A stretch of 64,000 bases of DNA from CAWJMF01 sp963843945 (GCA_963843945.1 CAWJMF010000001.1:62001-126000), one strand, 5' to 3'. Shown: positions 44,938 to 53,738, numbered from the stretch's first letter. The notes: a model not told the origin generated them from the sequence alone. Translations and numbers: made by a program.

Positions 44938-44980
44938 TTGACATAGTTGCCTGAAGCAAGTATATGTTTGCCTAAGGAAA
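44938..44980 (+). promoter_or_regulatory. MarR-GNAT promoter with two mar-like boxes
   Basis: TTGACA (44938-44943), a 17-base spacer and TATATG (44961-44966) form a strong promoter. TTGCCTGAAGCAA (44947-44959) and TTGCCTAAGGAAA (44968-44980) are two imperfect copies of the palindrome TTGCCTNAGGCAA, 21 bases apart. The consensus resembles E. coli marO sites. They overlap the spacer and the transcript start, which suggests repression by the gene's own product. Confidence 0.8.
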
Positions 44981-44998
44981 CCTTCTGCGAGGCTTTGC

Positions 44999-45916
44999 AT
45001 GCCGGAGGGAACGGGCACACTAGCCGCTAGCGTCCGCCGCTTCAATCGCTTCTACACGCGCGAAATCGGCGTTCTCGACGAGCATCTGCTTGCGAGCGAG
45101 TACTCGCTGACCGAAGGCCGCATTCTCTACGAGCTCGCCCACCGCAACGGGTTGACCGCTTCCGATCTCGGGCGCGAACTCAATTTGAACGCCGGCTATC
45201 TGAGCCGTATCGTCGGCCGATTTCAAAGGCGCGGCCTGCTGACGAAAGCGCGCTCGCAGGACGACGGCCGTGCCGCCCACCTCGCGCTAACCGCAGCCGG
45301 GCGGCGCGCGTTCAAACCGCTCGATCGGATTTCGCAGCGTCACGCCCTTGCGATGCTCGAGAAACTATCGGTTGTGGAGCAGGGTCAACTCGTCGACGCG
45401 ATGCACGAGATCGAATCGTTGCTCGCGGAGCCCCGCCCCGGCTACGTGCTGCGCGCTCCCCAACCCGGCGACATGGGTTGGATCGTTCACCGCCAGGCCG
45501 TCATCTACGCCGAAGAATACGGTTGGGACGCGACGTTCGAAGCGCTCGGCGCGGAGATCGTCGCCGCGTTCGTACGCGACTTTCAGCCGGCGTGCGAACG
45601 CTGCTGGATCGCTGAAAAGGACGGGAAGGTCGTCGGGTCGGTTTTCGCGGTTCGGCACGACGCCGAGACGGCGAAGTTGCGGATGCTGTACGTCGAGCCG
45701 AGCGCGCGCGGTTTAGGGATCGGCCGCCGCCTCGTCGACGAGTGCATCGGCTTCGCTCGCGAGGCGGGCTACCGCGAAATGATGCTCTGGACCAACAGCG
45801 TGCTCGTTTCGGCGCGCCGCATCTACGAGGCGGCCGGCTTCACGCTCGCGGCCGAACAACCGCACCACAGCTTCGGAAAAGATCTCGTCGGCCAGACGTG
45901 GGAAAGGCCGCTCTAA
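44999..45916 (+). CDS. MarR-type regulator fused to GNAT acetyltransferase
   Basis: Protein of 305 aa with a MarR winged helix (about 5-145; YSLTEGRILYELAHRNGLTASDLGRELNLNAGYLSRIVGRF gives the helices, shown here in parts: recognition region GYLSRIVGRFQRRGLL). A GNAT domain follows (about 150-300; acetyl-CoA loop SARGLGIGRRLVDECIGFA and NSVLVSARRIYEAAGF). Such fusions occur in several phyla. ATG 44999 has GAGG 6 bases upstream. The two mar-like boxes in the promoter suggest autoregulation. The acetylation substrate is unknown. Confidence 0.93.
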   Translation: MPEGTGTLAASVRRFNRFYTREIGVLDEHLLASEYSLTEGRILYELAHRNGLTASDLGRELNLNAGYLSRIVGRFQRRGLLTKARSQDDGRAAHLALTAAGRRAFKPLDRISQRHALAMLEKLSVVEQGQLVDAMHEIESLLAEPRPGYVLRAPQPGDMGWIVHRQAVIYAEEYGWDATFEALGAEIVAAFVRDFQPACERCWIAEKDGKVVGSVFAVRHDAETAKLRMLYVEPSARGLGIGRRLVDECIGFAREAGYREMMLWTNSVLVSARRIYEAAGFTLAAEQPHHSFGKDLVGQTWERPL

Positions 45917-45954
45917 GGCAAAGAGCCGTTTGCGCTCGAGCGGCCGCGGGCTCC

Positions 45955-46374
45955 TCAGCTCGCGGTCCCTTCGAGCACGACCGTCAGCTTTTGCGGATCG
46001 ATGCGAACGCGCTGGCCGCTTCGAACCGCGACGAAGATCTCGCGCTCGACGCCGGCCATTAGCGGAATCCCCGCGGCGACGGCCCCCTGCACCATAACCG
46101 GGTTCACCTCGCCGAAAACGAGACCCGCGAACCCGACGCCGCGCCCGCGCATCATGAGAAAGGCCCAGCCGCCGGCGATGCCGCCCTGGACGCCGGGGCA
46201 GATCAGGATCTTGTCGGCAATCGACTCACCGTAACAGGGATGACCGGCACGCGAGATCGTCCCGTTCTCACGGTCCAGATCGTACCGCGGACTAAACGTG
46301 TAAGGCGAAACGAGCGCAACGCCTTCAATCGCCGGACCTAAACCTCGTTCGCAACGGAAGGTCGTGCGGCTCAC
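45955..46374 (-). CDS. aconitase X swivel-domain (small) subunit
   Basis: DUF126-type protein of 139 aa, the small subunit of two-subunit aconitase X. Typical are EGVALVSPYTFSPRYDLDRENG, SRAGHPCYGESIADKILICPGVQGG and FGEVNPVMVQGAVAAGIPLM. The complete enzyme is an Fe-S hydro-lyase; characterised members are cis-3-hydroxy-L-proline dehydratase and mevalonate-5-phosphate dehydratase. The GTG start overlaps the large-subunit stop (GTGA). It is the last gene of the TRAP/sulfatase operon. Confidence 0.92.
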   Translation of the reverse strand: MSRTTFRCERGLGPAIEGVALVSPYTFSPRYDLDRENGTISRAGHPCYGESIADKILICPGVQGGIAGGWAFLMMRGRGVGFAGLVFGEVNPVMVQGAVAAGIPLMAGVEREIFVAVRSGQRVRIDPQKLTVVLEGTAS

Positions 46375-47609
46375 GGCAAGCGCCCCGCGATCGCGGTCTC
46401 AACGCACTCGGCGGTTCGCCGCAGGACGGGTTCGTACCCGTGCGCCTTGATGATGTTGAAGAGCTTGGCCGAATTCGTGCAGACGCGCGTCCAGCCGAAC
46501 TGCTTGCGCATGCGCGCCGGGTCCATAATGTACCAGCAGACGCCTTGTAGTACGAGCGCACCCGTCGCGATCAAAGGCGCGAGGATGCCGCTCTGCTCTG
46601 CCGCCTCGCGCATCATACCGTTCGTCGTGATAAGCACCGTTGAGCCTTCGTGAACGCGCCTCGTTCCGAACAGACGGACGAGGCGTTGCATTTCTACGAG
46701 CGAAAGTTGAGGCGCGGTAAAAACGACCAGGTCGATGTACGGATCGGGCGGCGTCCCCCGCGCGTAGACTTCGTCGATGTCCTCGCGCGTAACGACGAAC
46801 TCATCCAGCAATTCCCGGCCGTCGTTTGCCCGTTCCCAACTTGGCGCTTCCGGCGTCGCACCGAGAACGTGGTACATCGCAAGCGAGCCAAAGCTGGCGA
46901 GGCTAGCCCCGAGGTGTTTGAGGTCGTCGGGCGCCGGATCGCCGGCGCGCAACTCGAATGCGGGCACGTTCCAGTAGCCGCGGGCGCGCTCGCCGGCGAT
47001 GGCGCCGAGCGCGCCGTAGTCCGCTACGTCGTCGAGTCTCGCCTCGACGGTGCAGCGCACGTTCGCGCGCCGGTGCTGGGAAAGGTGAAAGCCGTACTCT
47101 GGAGTGCGCCCGGTCAGCGCTGCGGCGATAGCCGCCGGACCCGACTCGTAGTTCGTGCGCGCGCCGAGGACGGAGTTGGCGTATGCCACCGTCCCCGTAT
47201 CGCCCCAAGCGACGTGTTCGTTCAAGCGCGGGGTGTAGATCGACTGATAGTTAATGCACGTGTCGACCGTCGCGACGCCGAGCTGCCCCAGCAGGCTCCG
47301 CACCTCGCGCTCGTGCGTCACGAGCTCGGACGATTGGCGCAGCCGTTCGGCGAATTCGTACTCGATGCAGGCGGCATTGCGCGTGCTCGGCACGCGCACG
47401 CGGCCACCGGCCTCGACGATCTTTCGCAAGTAGGCGGTGCCGGCGCCGCCCATGACCTCGTAGTCGCCCATCATGTGGACGTTGCTAACCGGGACGAAGC
47501 GCTCGGCACCGAAGAAGCCGCCCACGACGAGCTGCTGTTCGAGCGCGAGTCGCGGCGTTTCACCGTGGGCGCCGGCGCGGATCCGCTTTTCTTCGTCGCT
47601 GAGAAACAT
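46371..47609 (-). CDS. aconitase X catalytic (large) subunit
   Basis: DUF521-type hydro-lyase subunit of 412 aa. Likely Fe-S cysteines are in VDTCINYQ, GVCWYIMD and VCTNSAKL. FLSDEEKRIRAGAHGE at the N-terminus and SNVHMMGDYEVMGGAGTAYL are family marks. The split large/small arrangement is the bacterial type, where cis-3-hydroxy-L-proline dehydration has been shown for some members. I chose ATG 47609 with GGAAGG 6 bases upstream; an in-frame TTG two codons earlier is also possible. It follows dctM by 36 bases. The substrate here is unknown. Confidence 0.93.
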   Translation of the reverse strand: MFLSDEEKRIRAGAHGETPRLALEQQLVVGGFFGAERFVPVSNVHMMGDYEVMGGAGTAYLRKIVEAGGRVRVPSTRNAACIEYEFAERLRQSSELVTHEREVRSLLGQLGVATVDTCINYQSIYTPRLNEHVAWGDTGTVAYANSVLGARTNYESGPAAIAAALTGRTPEYGFHLSQHRRANVRCTVEARLDDVADYGALGAIAGERARGYWNVPAFELRAGDPAPDDLKHLGASLASFGSLAMYHVLGATPEAPSWERANDGRELLDEFVVTREDIDEVYARGTPPDPYIDLVVFTAPQLSLVEMQRLVRLFGTRRVHEGSTVLITTNGMMREAAEQSGILAPLIATGALVLQGVCWYIMDPARMRKQFGWTRVCTNSAKLFNIIKAHGYEPVLRRTAECVETAIAGRLP

Positions 47610-47645
47610 TCCCAACCTTCCGTTTGAGTCGACGGTTCGTTTCGT

Positions 47646-48923
47646 TCAGTGCATCACGCGCGCGGGCAGCCACTGGACGAGCTGAGGGAAAAAATAGATG
47701 ACGTAAATCATGACGAGCTGGATACCGATGAAGGGGAGCACCCCCAGCATCAGCTTCTCGAGGGGGATTTTCGAGATGCCGGAGACCGTGATCAAATTGA
47801 TCCCCAGCGGCGGGTGAATCTGCGCCACCTCTTGATTGAGTGCCGCGAAGATGCCGAATTGAACCGGCGTGAAACCGATCGCCGTCGCGATCGGAAAGAA
47901 AATCGGAATCGAAAGGATTAGCATCGCGGCCGATTCGAGGAACGTCCCCATGATCAAGTAGGCCAGGGTCATGGCGGTCATCACGATCAGCTTCGAGGTG
48001 CCGAGCCCTCCGATAAAGCTCGCGACCGCTTGCGGTATCTGCTCGAGTGAAAGGAATTGGCTAAAGAGCAGTCCCGTCGCTACCAGCATGATCAACATCG
48101 TCGAAGTCAGGGCCGCCGAGCGGGCACACTGCAAAATCTTCGAGGGAGGCAGACGCCGCCGCGCGACGCCGACCGCCAGCATGTAGAGAACGGCGAGCGC
48201 ACCGACTTCCGAGGGGGTCATGTAGCCGCTGAAGATTGCGCCGAAAATCAAGACTGGCAAAACGAGTATCGGGAGAGCGCGCACGACGACGCCGGAGTAG
48301 TCGATCGCCGAGCGCTTCGGGCGCGCGATTCGCGGCCGTTGCACGAAGATGAGATACAGCGCGAACAAGGCCGCCATCACCAGGCCCGGCACGATTCCCG
48401 CGAGGAAGAGCTGGCCAACCGACGTGTCGGTCAACACTCCATAAATGATCAGCGGGATGCTCGGCGGGATCAAGAGCCCGATCGTTCCGCCTGCAGCGAC
48501 GACGCCGCCGCGCACCGCCTGCGGATAGCCTTCTCTTTTGAGCAGCGGAATGGCGATCAAGCTCAGGGTCGCCGCGTTGGCGACGCTCGAGCCGCAGATC
48601 GAGGCGAACAACGCGCTGGAGCCAACCACGGCGACGGCGAGCGCGTTAGGAATCCGCCCGACGAACGCGTTCGCGAATTCGAGCATGTCTTCTCCCAGGC
48701 CCGTCGCTTCGATCAACACCCCGGTGAAAACGAACAGCGGGATCGCGATAAAGGCGTAGATGGCGCTGCTCTGCCACAAGAAGCTGGCGACGTCGCGAAT
48801 CGCCTGATCGGGACCGAGCAGAAGCGTCAACCCAAGGGCGGCGGTGATTCCCATCGCGACAAATACTCGCACGCCCAGAACCAGCAGCGCGAGAAACACG
48901 AGCATGACGATTGCGACGTTCAC
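47646..48923 (-). CDS. dctM: TRAP transporter large permease
   Basis: Integral membrane subunit of a TRAP transporter, 425 aa with about 12 hydrophobic segments. FVFTGVLIEATGLGEDMLEFANAFVG and GSSVANAATLSLIAIPLLKREGYP are standard DctM motifs. LLIPPSIPLIIYG and INLITVSGISKIPLEKL complete the fold. It takes up an organic acid or similar small solute, driven by a Na+ gradient and handed over by the periplasmic binding protein. The GTG start overlaps the dctQ stop (GTGA). Confidence 0.96.
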   Translation of the reverse strand: MNVAIVMLVFLALLVLGVRVFVAMGITAALGLTLLLGPDQAIRDVASFLWQSSAIYAFIAIPLFVFTGVLIEATGLGEDMLEFANAFVGRIPNALAVAVVGSSALFASICGSSVANAATLSLIAIPLLKREGYPQAVRGGVVAAGGTIGLLIPPSIPLIIYGVLTDTSVGQLFLAGIVPGLVMAALFALYLIFVQRPRIARPKRSAIDYSGVVVRALPILVLPVLIFGAIFSGYMTPSEVGALAVLYMLAVGVARRRLPPSKILQCARSAALTSTMLIMLVATGLLFSQFLSLEQIPQAVASFIGGLGTSKLIVMTAMTLAYLIMGTFLESAAMLILSIPIFFPIATAIGFTPVQFGIFAALNQEVAQIHPPLGINLITVSGISKIPLEKLMLGVLPFIGIQLVMIYVIYFFPQLVQWLPARVMH

Positions 48924-49426
48924 TCGGGAACCGCCGGCACGATCGCAGCTTCAGGCGGCTTCGGATCGAAGGCGAGCGCAATTGCTTCCAGCGCGAGCGC
49001 GACGCCGCCGAGCGGCAGCGCGAGCTGCGGCAGGAACATCGGCGTCGCGAGCAACGTCGTCGAGACCAGGTGCGTCGCGAACGAGGTCCAGGCAAGACTG
49101 CCACCCGCGACCGCGAGCACGACGCCGAAAATGAAGATGCAGAGGTAGTCGAAGAGGTCGAACCAGCGCCGCAGTTTCGGGAAGCGATCCATGACGATGT
49201 GCACCCGGAAGTGGTTGCCGGTGCGGATCGCGTGCGCCGTGCCGAGGTAGACGAGCGTCACCATCAGGTAGAGGCTCACGTCGAAGGCCCAGGACGTCGG
49301 ATGCGACAGTTTGCGCCCCGCGACATCGTACGCAATCGGCAGCGACAGCGCGATAAGCACGACGGCCGAGGCGAGCGCCAACCACTCGGCAGCCTTCAGC
49401 CAGGCGTCGGCGACGCGCCGGATCAC
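48920..49426 (-). CDS. dctQ: TRAP transporter small permease
   Basis: Four-helix membrane subunit of 168 aa that pairs with DctM. It has the usual DctQ course: WLALASAVVLIALSLPIAYDVAGRKL, then YLMVTLVYLGTAHAIRTGNHFRVHIV and a last hydrophobic helix. GTG 49426 overlaps the stop of the upstream binding-protein gene (GTGA). The longer open frame to 49723 is antisense-like noise over that gene. Confidence 0.93.
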   Translation of the reverse strand: MIRRVADAWLKAAEWLALASAVVLIALSLPIAYDVAGRKLSHPTSWAFDVSLYLMVTLVYLGTAHAIRTGNHFRVHIVMDRFPKLRRWFDLFDYLCIFIFGVVLAVAGGSLAWTSFATHLVSTTLLATPMFLPQLALPLGGVALALEAIALAFDPKPPEAAIVPAVPE

Positions 49427-50421
49427 CGCTTGCGCTGCGCCGCGAGAACCGCCTTCACGAGAGGATCGGTAGGGGGATAGGCCGCTTTCGCCTGGTCGAC
49501 CAACGTCGCCGTGATCGCTTTGAACGCGTTCGCGTCGAGCCGGTCCACGTTCAAACCCTTCGCGCGCATTTCGCTGAGGTACGCGGCGTATTGGCTCGCG
49601 TTCGCCTTGTTGGCCGCGACGTTCGCTTTGGCGGCTGCGTCGAGCACGACTTTCTGGAGCTCCGGGGACAGCGAGCGAAAGCGTTGGAGGTTCATTGCGT
49701 AGCCGTTGATGAGACTGCCCCAAGCCGGTCCTGGGTCGGCCACGTTCTTCGTCACTTCGTAGAGCTTCGCACCGTAAATCCCGGCGAGACCGCCGATCGC
49801 AGCTTGCACCGTTCCCGTGCTGAGCGCGGCGTAGACGTCGTTTTGGTTGAGCTGCGTCGGCGCCCCACCGAGTGCCGCCACGAGCTTCCCCGTCGAGGTC
49901 GAAAAAACGCGGATGTTTTTACCCCGGAAGTCGGCCGGCGTCTTCAGCGGATCGCGCGCGACGAAGACGGGCGGTCCGATATCGATGGCCGAGATCAGCA
50001 TCGCGCCGTGCGCTTTGAGCTTATCGTTCGCCGCCTCAAAGATAGGCGAGCCCGGATGGACGGCATCCATAAAGTTACCAAAATCGAACTGCAACAAAGG
50101 CGAACCGAAGATGGCCAACGTGGGATCGAGTCCCGCGAACTCCTCGACGACGACCAGCGAGATGTCGGCGACGTCGGAAGGGACCGCGCTGGCGACGTCT
50201 TGTTCCTTGACGAGCGAAGCCGCCGGAAAGTAGTTGACCTTGATCTGCCCGTGGCTGTTTTGCTCGACCTCGTGCGTAAAGATCGGCACCCAATCTTCAA
50301 CTTGAGGATGCGTCGGGCTTCCCCAGGTCGCAATTCGCAGGGTAATCGTCTCCGCGCGCGCCGCTTGGGGAAGTGCGGCCAGAAGCAGCGTGACGCTTAA
50401 GAAAAAGGCGCTTCTCTTCAA
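49423..50421 (-). CDS. dctP: TRAP transporter substrate-binding protein (first)
   Basis: Periplasmic binding protein of 332 aa with a cleavable signal (about 1-23, ARA-ET). DctP-family features are TLRIATWGSPTHPQV at the start, the conserved arginine helix and FRGKNIRVFSTSTGKLVAALGGAP, which includes the conserved Arg that usually binds a substrate carboxylate. This suggests an organic acid ligand. The TTG 50421 start overlaps the sulfatase TGA (TTGA). It is adjacent to dctQ and so is probably the main ligand receptor. Confidence 0.93.
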   Translation of the reverse strand: MKRSAFFLSVTLLLAALPQAARAETITLRIATWGSPTHPQVEDWVPIFTHEVEQNSHGQIKVNYFPAASLVKEQDVASAVPSDVADISLVVVEEFAGLDPTLAIFGSPLLQFDFGNFMDAVHPGSPIFEAANDKLKAHGAMLISAIDIGPPVFVARDPLKTPADFRGKNIRVFSTSTGKLVAALGGAPTQLNQNDVYAALSTGTVQAAIGGLAGIYGAKLYEVTKNVADPGPAWGSLINGYAMNLQRFRSLSPELQKVVLDAAAKANVAANKANASQYAAYLSEMRAKGLNVDRLDANAFKAITATLVDQAKAAYPPTDPLVKAVLAAQRKR

Positions 50422-51881
50422 GCTGGAACTCCCGTCGACGGATACCGGAATTGCTCGGGCGCGGGCGAGTACGCGAAGCGGTCGCCGAGGGCTTCGACCA
50501 CCTCGGCGCCTCCCGCTAATTCCAGCCGGCGCGCCTGATCTTCTTTCGCCTGACGGTCGACCTCGTCCGGATCGAGAATTTCACGCAGGTCGGCCTCGCA
50601 GCGCGCCCGCACTGTCGCGAAACGGGGGTCGGCAGCGAGGTCGTGGAGCTCGCCCGGATCGGATCCGAGATCGAATAGCTGCGGCCGATAGCCTGCGTAA
50701 TAGACGAACTTGTACGACCCTGAGCGCAGCATGAACATTCCCGCGATCGAACCCATCGCATGATACTCGCTGAATATTTTCCGCTCGTCCCGGCGCTCGC
50801 CGCGTGCAAACGGCAATAGCGAAGAGCCTCGTAAATCGGATTCGTCCGGTGCGACCGGCAGGTTCAAAGCCTCGACGATGGTCGGGTAGACGTCGACCAG
50901 CGAGACCGCTGCAGTCGCGACGTTCTCGCGGGGAACGCCCGGCCCGGCCAAAATCAGCGGCACGCCGACCGAACCCTCGTACATGGTGTACTTCCACCAG
51001 AGGCCGTGTTCGCCGATTTGATCGCCGTGATCGCTCGTGTAGAGCACCAACGTGTCCTCTGCGCATCCGCTCGCCTCAAGGGCATCGAGCACCCTGCCGA
51101 CGCGATCGTCCATGAACGTGCAGAGCGCGTAGTACGCTCCGATCGCGCGCCGCAGGGTGAGCTCGTCGAACTCGTCGGCAACGTCGAAGGCCGCTCGCAG
51201 GGCATCGAGGACCGGGTGATGCGGACGTTCGGAGAGCGCGTACTGCTTGGGCAAGACGACCGACTCGGGCGGGTACATGTCGATGTACTCTTGCGGCGCG
51301 ATCAGCGGAAAGTGAGGCGCGACGAAGGAAACGTACGCAACCCAGGGGCGCTCCGAGCGACCCGCCTCGTTGTGCAGAAAGTCCACGGCTTCGCGTGAGA
51401 TCGCGTCGTCGTAGCGGTTATATTCGCTCTCGCCGGCACCGACGTCGACTAACTTGGTGCGGGCGATCCGGCGCAGCGGCTGCGGTTCGCGCAAGAGGTT
51501 TCCGCGCAAGTCGCCTACACCGTCGATCACGTACATCGGTATCCGCCGCTCGGGAAACCCGGTGTCGTCCTCTTCGGCGCGATAGTGAAGTTTGCCGATG
51601 GAGAGCGTGCGATAGCCGGCCTCGCTCGTGCGGTGCGCCCAGCTTCGTGGCTGGCCCGTATAAGGCGAAGCGTTATCCCAAGCCAGGATGTCGTGGGCGT
51701 AGCGGCCGGTCGCGAAAGTCGAACGCGAGGGTACGCAGATTGGCGATCCGCAGTACGCGTTTGTGAAACGCGTCCCGCGCGCGGCGAGCGCGTCGAGGTT
51801 CGGAGTTTGAATCACCGGATGTCCGTACGCACCCATGGCGTTCCGGTTGTGTTCGTCAGACATCAAAACGAGAACGTTCAA
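50418..51881 (-). CDS. sulfatase (choline-sulfatase-like)
   Basis: Type I sulfatase family hydrolase of 487 aa. The formylglycine motif is complete: CVPSRSTFATGRY, where the cysteine becomes formylglycine. Metal ligands are in VLVLMSDEHN and LYTSDHGDQIGEHGLWWK. No signal peptide is seen, so it acts in the cytosol, as choline sulfatases do. I chose TTG 51881 with GGAG 5 bases upstream; the upstream extension to 51956 does not look like protein. Its place between two TRAP binding-protein genes suggests that the imported compound is a sulfate ester. No formylglycine-generating enzyme is in the window. Confidence 0.9.
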   Translation of the reverse strand: MNVLVLMSDEHNRNAMGAYGHPVIQTPNLDALAARGTRFTNAYCGSPICVPSRSTFATGRYAHDILAWDNASPYTGQPRSWAHRTSEAGYRTLSIGKLHYRAEEDDTGFPERRIPMYVIDGVGDLRGNLLREPQPLRRIARTKLVDVGAGESEYNRYDDAISREAVDFLHNEAGRSERPWVAYVSFVAPHFPLIAPQEYIDMYPPESVVLPKQYALSERPHHPVLDALRAAFDVADEFDELTLRRAIGAYYALCTFMDDRVGRVLDALEASGCAEDTLVLYTSDHGDQIGEHGLWWKYTMYEGSVGVPLILAGPGVPRENVATAAVSLVDVYPTIVEALNLPVAPDESDLRGSSLLPFARGERRDERKIFSEYHAMGSIAGMFMLRSGSYKFVYYAGYRPQLFDLGSDPGELHDLAADPRFATVRARCEADLREILDPDEVDRQAKEDQARRLELAGGAEVVEALGDRFAYSPAPEQFRYPSTGVPA

Positions 51882-51889
51882 GATCGCTC

Positions 51890-52903
51890 CTATGCCAAAG
51901 GCCCGGTGTATTTTTCGAGCGCGCGCCAACCGGCCTCGCCGAACGTATCGCGCCACTGCGAGTAGAAACCTGATTCCCGCATCTTCTTGACAAACGGAGC
52001 GGGCTCGGGGCGGTTGACCGCCATCCCGTACCCGACAAGTCGCGCCGGCTCTTTCGTTTCGATGGCGGCGACGTCGGCGCGCTGCTTGAGCGCAGCCTCC
52101 GTATTAAGCCGCACGACGGTCTCTTGAACGCCTTTGCTTAGAGCCTTCCAAGCATCGGAATTTACGACGATCCAGTAACCGCCCCACATTTGGTTCGTTA
52201 GAGACGCGAACTTCTGCACTTCGTAGAAGCGCTCGGATTCGATGATCCCGAGCGGATCGGTGACCCCATCGACGATCTTCGTTTGCAGCGCGGAGTACGT
52301 TTCGTTGAGGTTGATCGGCGTCGGCGATGCCCCCAGCGCCTTGAACGTCGAGACGAAGATCGGACTCGCCGACGTCCGGATCTTGAATCCCCCGAAGTCC
52401 GCCGGCGTCACGATCGGACGCAGGCTGCTGTACACCTGGTTGAACCCGTTGTTCCAGATCGACGGCATCGGCACGAGGTCGATCTTCTCGAGGTCGCTGC
52501 GGCAGAACGCCCCCAAATCGCCGTCCATCGCCGCCCAGACCGTCTTATAGTCCTTGAACGCGTAGCCCACGTACGTGATCGACGTGTTCGGAGCGACGGA
52601 AGCGAGAATGCCGCCTGGTCCGGCATACATCTGGATTGCGTTCGAACGCACTTGCGTTAACATCTGGGTGTCCCCGCCGAGTAAGCTCGCCGGAAAGACG
52701 TCGATGACGAGATTACCGTTTGTCGCCGCTTTGACGTTGTCGGCGAATTCCTGCAAGCGAACGTGAAGCGGATGGCCCTTGTAGACGTCGTGGCCGAGCT
52801 TGAAGTTCGCACCGGCGGCACGCACGCCCCGTGGAAGGATCGCGAGCGAAGCGAAAGCGCTACCCGAAGCTAGGAATTTCCCGCGCGAAGCGTTTGCGTG
52901 CAT
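51890..52903 (-). CDS. TRAP transporter substrate-binding protein (second)
   Basis: Second DctP-type periplasmic protein, 337 aa and clearly different from the other one. Signal-like N-terminus (KFLASGSAFASLAILPRGVRA). Family features are FKLGHDVYKGHPLHVRLQEFADNV, PASLLGGDTQMLTQVRSNAIQM and FKIRTSASPIFVSTFKALGASPTPINLNETY. ATG 52903 has AGAGGG upstream. It is the first structural gene after the GntR regulator. Two receptors on one DctQM pair would widen the substrate range. Confidence 0.92.
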   Translation of the reverse strand: MHANASRGKFLASGSAFASLAILPRGVRAAGANFKLGHDVYKGHPLHVRLQEFADNVKAATNGNLVIDVFPASLLGGDTQMLTQVRSNAIQMYAGPGGILASVAPNTSITYVGYAFKDYKTVWAAMDGDLGAFCRSDLEKIDLVPMPSIWNNGFNQVYSSLRPIVTPADFGGFKIRTSASPIFVSTFKALGASPTPINLNETYSALQTKIVDGVTDPLGIIESERFYEVQKFASLTNQMWGGYWIVVNSDAWKALSKGVQETVVRLNTEAALKQRADVAAIETKEPARLVGYGMAVNRPEPAPFVKKMRESGFYSQWRDTFGEAGWRALEKYTGPLA

Positions 52904-52916
52904 ACCGGCCTACCCT

Positions 52917-53675
52917 CTAATGCTTAAGTAGCGAAGCAGGATGGTGGAAGCCATCCGCGAGTTCGAACGGACCGTGCATTTGCATCCCGAATTCGTACAC
53001 GTCGGGTCGCAGAAACCAGGTGGTGAATTCCAGGCCGCAACCGTCTTCGGCCTCGCTGGTTCGCTCGAAGACGAGCAACGGTTCGTGAGCGTGCAGCCCT
53101 AAATATTGGGCCTGCTCTCCGGCCGCGTCGGCGCGAACCTTGACGTCGACTTTCTCAATATGGCGCTTGGTGAAGCGCTCGATGATTTGTACGACCGTAT
53201 TATCTTCGACGTCGCGCCAGGATGCGGCGGCGGCATCGGGATGAAGGTAGGCGCGGGTCAGGGACACGGGCTGATCTTCGATCCAAAACTGGCGGATCAG
53301 CAGCATCGCCTCGTCGTGCTTCACCCGGCTCGCCAGCAGTGGGCTTAGCGTCACGAGCCGGTATTCCAAGAGGCGCGCGTGGGGTCGCAGACCCTGATCG
53401 ACCATCGCGTCGATGAGCGCCCCAAGCCGCAAGAGTTCTTGACGGACTCGTACGCCCGCGACGAAGGTGCCTACTCCGCGGCGGCGGACAACGAGCCCGC
53501 GCCGCTCGAGGATCCCGATCGCTCCACGGAGGGTTACTCGGCTAACCCCATACTCTTTGGCTAGGGCCGGCTCGGAGAGCAGGCGCTGTCGCGGCCTGAG
53601 CGCCCCGCTCTGAATCTGGCGCGTCAGCTCGTCGGCCAGCTGCTGGTAGCGCGCGTCGGTTCCTTCGAAGAGCAA
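52917..53675 (-). CDS. GntR/HutC-family transcription regulator
   Basis: Regulator of about 252 aa. The N-terminal GntR winged helix (YQQLADELTRQIQSGALRPRQ, then YGVSRVTLRGAIGILERRGLVVRRRGVGTFV in parts: recognition SRVTLRGAIGIL) is followed by a UTRA effector domain with ending FELADGFHHPASL. UTRA members bind small ligands, often the pathway substrate. The frame opens at TTG 53717, but that codon overlaps a likely -10 (TATTAT), so I prefer TTG 53675. It heads the TRAP/sulfatase/aconitase X operon and probably represses it. Confidence 0.85.
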   Translation of the reverse strand: MLFEGTDARYQQLADELTRQIQSGALRPRQRLLSEPALAKEYGVSRVTLRGAIGILERRGLVVRRRGVGTFVAGVRVRQELLRLGALIDAMVDQGLRPHARLLEYRLVTLSPLLASRVKHDEAMLLIRQFWIEDQPVSLTRAYLHPDAAAASWRDVEDNTVVQIIERFTKRHIEKVDVKVRADAAGEQAQYLGLHAHEPLLVFERTSEAEDGCGLEFTTWFLRPDVYEFGMQMHGPFELADGFHHPASLLKH

Positions 53676-53709
53676 AGGGGTCCGCCCCGCTGGAGTAGGT
53701 TCCAGTGAA

Positions 53710-53738
53710 TAATACAAGATGGGACAACCGGCGGCAAC
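53710..53738 (-). promoter_or_regulatory. likely promoter of the GntR-led operon
   Basis: On the minus strand TTGCCG (53733-53738), a 17-base gap and TATTAT (53710-53715) make a good promoter. It would initiate near 53703, downstream of the first in-frame TTG of the regulator. I saw no clear GntR palindrome. Confidence 0.55.

Noticed and set aside
44520..45020. Gly/Ala-rich 166-codon minus-strand frame
   Set aside because: It is the complement of the Pro/Ser-rich tail of the exported protein and overlaps the MarR promoter.
45917..45954. Possible bidirectional terminator between the MarR-GNAT and aconitase X genes
   Set aside because: Only short imperfect GAGCC/GGGCTC pairing and no T-run.
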